From contig NZ_JAFMSX010000001.1 of assembly GCF_017916425.1 (NCBI RefSeq), forward strand, positions 124,001 to 188,000: a stretch of 64,000 nt of DNA. Reading direction: 5' to 3'. Positions 61,874 through 64,000 of the stretch are shown piece by piece. This DNA is from Nocardioides sp. SYSU D00065. Lineage in GTDB: Bacteria > Actinomycetota > Actinomycetes > Propionibacteriales > Nocardioidaceae. The notes under the pieces are model-generated. The model was not told where the DNA came from. It saw only the letters and a program-made list of their open reading frames with translations, and ran no database searches. Position 1 is the stretch's first letter; every line of letters begins with the position of its first letter. Position numbers and translations under genes: made by a program.

Positions 61874-61879
61874 CGAGGC

Positions 61880-62530
61880 ATGCGAGTCACCATCTTCGGC
61901 GGACACGGCAAGATCGCGCTCCTCCTCGCCCCGATGTTGGTCGAGGCCGGGCACGAGGTCACCTCCGTCGTCCGCAACCCCGACCACGTAGCCGACGTGG
62001 AGGCGACCGGCGCGACCGCGGTCGTCTCCTCCGTCGAGGACGCCGACCTCGCCGCCCTCACCGAGCTGCTCAGCGGTCAGGACGCGGTCGTCTGGTCCGC
62101 CGGCGCCGGCGGCGGCAACCCGTCGCGGACGTACGCCGTCGACCGCGACGCAGCGATCCGCTCGATGGACGCGGCGGAGGCGGCAGGCGTCGAGCGCTAC
62201 GTCATGGTGTCGTTCTCCGGCGCGACGACCGACGTGCTGGTGCCCGAGGACAACCCGTTCCGGCACTACCAGGACGCCAAGATCGCCGCCGACGAGCACC
62301 TGCGCGGCACCGGGCTCGACTGGACGATCCTGGGCCCCGGCACCCTCACCCTCGAGCCGGGCACCGCGTCGGTCAACCCGCAGGCCGGGTTCAACGACGG
62401 CGACGTCACCTCGCGCGAGCTCGTCGCGCAGGTCGCCCTCGCGGTGCTGCAGGACCCCCGCGCCTCGCGGCAGACGCTCGTGTTCGGCGACGGCGACGTC
62501 GCGATCGAGGACTGGCTCGCCTCGCTCTGA
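61880..62530 (+). CDS. Atypical SDR (NAD(P)-binding) family protein
   Basis: 216 residues. N-terminal Rossmann motif [20 protein letters not shown] (G-x-x-G-x-x-A variant), then [40 protein letters not shown], and a YxxxK-like [20 protein letters not shown] (near residue 132). Typical of NmrA/SDR5-like atypical dehydrogenases and sugar-epimerase relatives in actinobacteria. Substrate unknown. Confidence 0.88.
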   Translation: MRVTIFGGHGKIALLLAPMLVEAGHEVTSVVRNPDHVADVEATGATAVVSSVEDADLAALTELLSGQDAVVWSAGAGGGNPSRTYAVDRDAAIRSMDAAEAAGVERYVMVSFSGATTDVLVPEDNPFRHYQDAKIAADEHLRGTGLDWTILGPGTLTLEPGTASVNPQAGFNDGDVTSRELVAQVALAVLQDPRASRQTLVFGDGDVAIEDWLASL

Positions 62531-62639
62531 CTGAGCGCTCGCCACGTCAACGGCGTGCAGGGACGGCGTCCGTGGCGTCGTCCACAGGGCGGCTGGTTGG
62601 TGGGGTTCGGGTGTCGGTGGGCTCTGGTTGAGTTGGTCC

Positions 62640-64000
62640 ATGGAGCCCACCACCGCCGCAGATCCGCAGGTCATCGACCTGCCGGACCTCACCGTTTTGG
62701 CTGAGGGTGCGCTCCTGGCGGAGGCGGTTGAGGTGGAGTCGGTGCTGCGGGAGGCCGAGGTCCACAAGCTCCGCATCGCCTACCAGTGGGCGGTCGCGCA
62801 TCCCACCCTGGACGGCTGCGAGACCCCGACCGGTGCGGTGCTGCCGGCGGTGCTGGAGCAGCCGGAGACCCTGGGCGGTGCGGGTACGCCGGCGGTGGCG
62901 GCGTTCACCCCGGAGCCGTTGGCGGTGGCGTTGGGCTGCTCGCCGGCAGCGGCGGCATCGTTGCTGGCCGACACGCTCGACCTGCACCACCGGCTGCCGC
63001 TGCTGTGGGACCAGACCCGCGCGCAGCTGGTGCCGGTGTGGAAGGCCCGCCGGGTCGCGGCCCGGACCCGCCACCTGTCCCTGCCCGCTGCAGGGTGGGT
63101 GGACCGGCAGGTCGCGGGGCGGGTGTCGTCGCTGGGGGTGGCGGCGCTGGACCGGCTGGTCGCCGAGGCCGCCGCCCGCTGCGACAACGACAACCACTCC
63201 GACCACTCCGACCTCGCCGAGCGTGAGGACCGCGCCCGGGCGGGGTGGGACGTGGTGCTGGTCCACCCCGACCCCCACCGCTGTGCGGGCACCTCGCAGC
63301 TGCACGCGGTCGGCGACACTCTCGACCTGACCCGGTTCCACGACGTCGTGTGCGCCGAAGCAGACGCTCTGGCCGCGCTCGGCGACACCGACGACCTCGG
63401 CGCCCGCAAGGCCAAGGCCCTCGGCGTCATCGCCGACACCCAGGCCCGCCTCGACCTCACCACCCTCCTGCCCAGCCTCCTGCCCGACACCGACACCGAC
63501 ACCACGCTCGACCCGGTGACTCACGAGCAGGCCAGGCACCATGCCGCACGGCACCAGGAGGCCCGCCGCCGGGCGATGGAGCGCCGCGACGCCAAGGTCC
63601 GGCTCTACCTCCACGCCTCCCTCGCCGACGTCCTCGCCGACGTCCTCACCACCGACACGTGTTCCGGACCGGCGGTCGGGACGGTGGAGTCGCTGGGCCC
63701 GGTGACCCTGGACCGGATCCGCGACTGGGCCGGGCGTTCGCGGGTGACGATCCAGCCGGTGCTCCATGTCGCTGCCGACGACCGCTGGTCGACCGACCGG
63801 CACGACCCGCCACCGCGGATGGCCGAGCAGGTCCGCCTGCGCGACGAGACCTGCGTGTTCCCCTGGTGCACCCGACCCTCACGCCAGTGCGACCTCGACC
63901 ACCGCCACCCCTACCTCGACCCCGACGACGGCGGACCACCCGGCCAGACCGCACCCGCGACCCTCGCTCCGCTGTGCCGACGACACCACCGCGCCAAGAC
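62640..64000 (+). CDS. DUF222/HNH endonuclease family protein (3' end cut by the window)
   Basis: At least 453 residues from ATG 62640, still open at the window edge. The DUF222 helical domain includes LRIAYQWAVAHPTLDGCETP and DLGARKAKALGVIADTQARL, and the HNH domain has TCVFPWCTRPSRQCDLDHRH followed by LCRRHHRAKT at the edge. Longer and more Ala/Asp/Thr-rich than the gene at 15865, with only distant identity, so it is a separate family copy. No SOS box is seen upstream; a TTGAGT hexamer lies 6 nt before ATG. Confidence 0.88.
   Translation, partial: MEPTTAADPQVIDLPDLTVLAEGALLAEAVEVESVLREAEVHKLRIAYQWAVAHPTLDGCETPTGAVLPAVLEQPETLGGAGTPAVAAFTPEPLAVALGCSPAAAASLLADTLDLHHRLPLLWDQTRAQLVPVWKARRVAARTRHLSLPAAGWVDRQVAGRVSSLGVAALDRLVAEAAARCDNDNHSDHSDLAEREDRARAGWDVVLVHPDPHRCAGTSQLHAVGDTLDLTRFHDVVCAEADALAALGDTDDLGARKAKALGVIADTQARLDLTTLLPSLLPDTDTDTTLDPVTHEQARHHAARHQEARRRAMERRDAKVRLYLHASLADVLADVLTTDTCSGPAVGTVESLGPVTLDRIRDWAGRSRVTIQPVLHVAADDRWSTDRHDPPPRMAEQVRLRDETCVFPWCTRPSRQCDLDHRHPYLDPDDGGPPGQTAPATLAPLCRRHHRAK

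Overview
The window is very GC-rich, gene-dense DNA from an actinobacterium. The order uvrC-rapZ-yvcK-whiA, a mycothiol-dependent-type DinB enzyme, PGKGP-loop EF-P, DUF222/HNH (13E12-type) endonucleases and many leaderless GTG/ATG starts with a TA-N3-T box 6-8 nt upstream all fit Actinomycetota. A Nocardioides-like (Nocardioidaceae) genome is my best guess; this is inference, since no rRNA or species marker is present.

Region 1 (1-12.9 kb): whiA (cut by the window edge), yvcK, rapZ and uvrC on the minus strand, then a secreted metzincin-type protease, a Rieske lipoprotein and uvrA, which has a LexA (SOS) box upstream. On the plus strand are a DinB/MDMPI enzyme overlapping an MBL hydrolase, and a thioredoxin-rhodanese fusion. 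Region 2 (12.9-21.5 kb): a cytochrome b-type membrane protein, three sulfotransferases, an SOS-box-driven HNH endonuclease, then an islet of orphan and broken genes (a multiply frameshifted pseudogene, two small orphans, a phosphotransferase with two compensating frameshifts), two VOC proteins and a methyltransferase. Region 3 (21.4-36.7 kb): a coupled glycosyltransferase/methyltransferase/toroid-protein operon, a type-2 ferredoxin-NADP reductase, a pair of anchored Mce-associated-like proteins, a two-helix channel-like protein, hemerythrin, uvrB, a phospholipase D/cardiolipin synthase-like protein, a TrxR-like flavoprotein with its membrane partner, and an AlkA-like glycosylase divergent from tryptophan 2,3-dioxygenase.

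Region 4 (36.9-48.4 kb) is the most interesting part. Nine genes, every junction overlapping by 4-8 nt, encode a GT2, a double-domain GT2, a polysaccharide deacetylase, a FemAB/GNAT-like protein, a GH16 glycanase, a Wzx-like flippase fused to an APH-like kinase, a GT-C-like polytopic protein and two tiny membrane proteins. A strong hairpin ends the unit, and a second secreted GH16 follows. This looks like a self-contained surface or extracellular glycan assembly and trimming system with no visible Wzz, BY-kinase or initiating transferase.

Region 5 (48.5-64 kb): a 2189-residue secreted ThuA/glucose-dehydrogenase-like multimodular protein with its own -35/-10 promoter, a PaiB-type FMN protein pair, an ATP-dependent DNA ligase (LigB type), a secreted trypsin-like protease divergent from a TetR regulator, a DUF1206 protein, efp-nusB, an NAD(P)-binding oxidoreductase, and a second DUF222/HNH gene running off the window. 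DNA repair is well represented (uvrA, uvrB, uvrC, ligB-type ligase, AlkA-like). No tRNA, rRNA, CRISPR array or insertion sequence was recognised.
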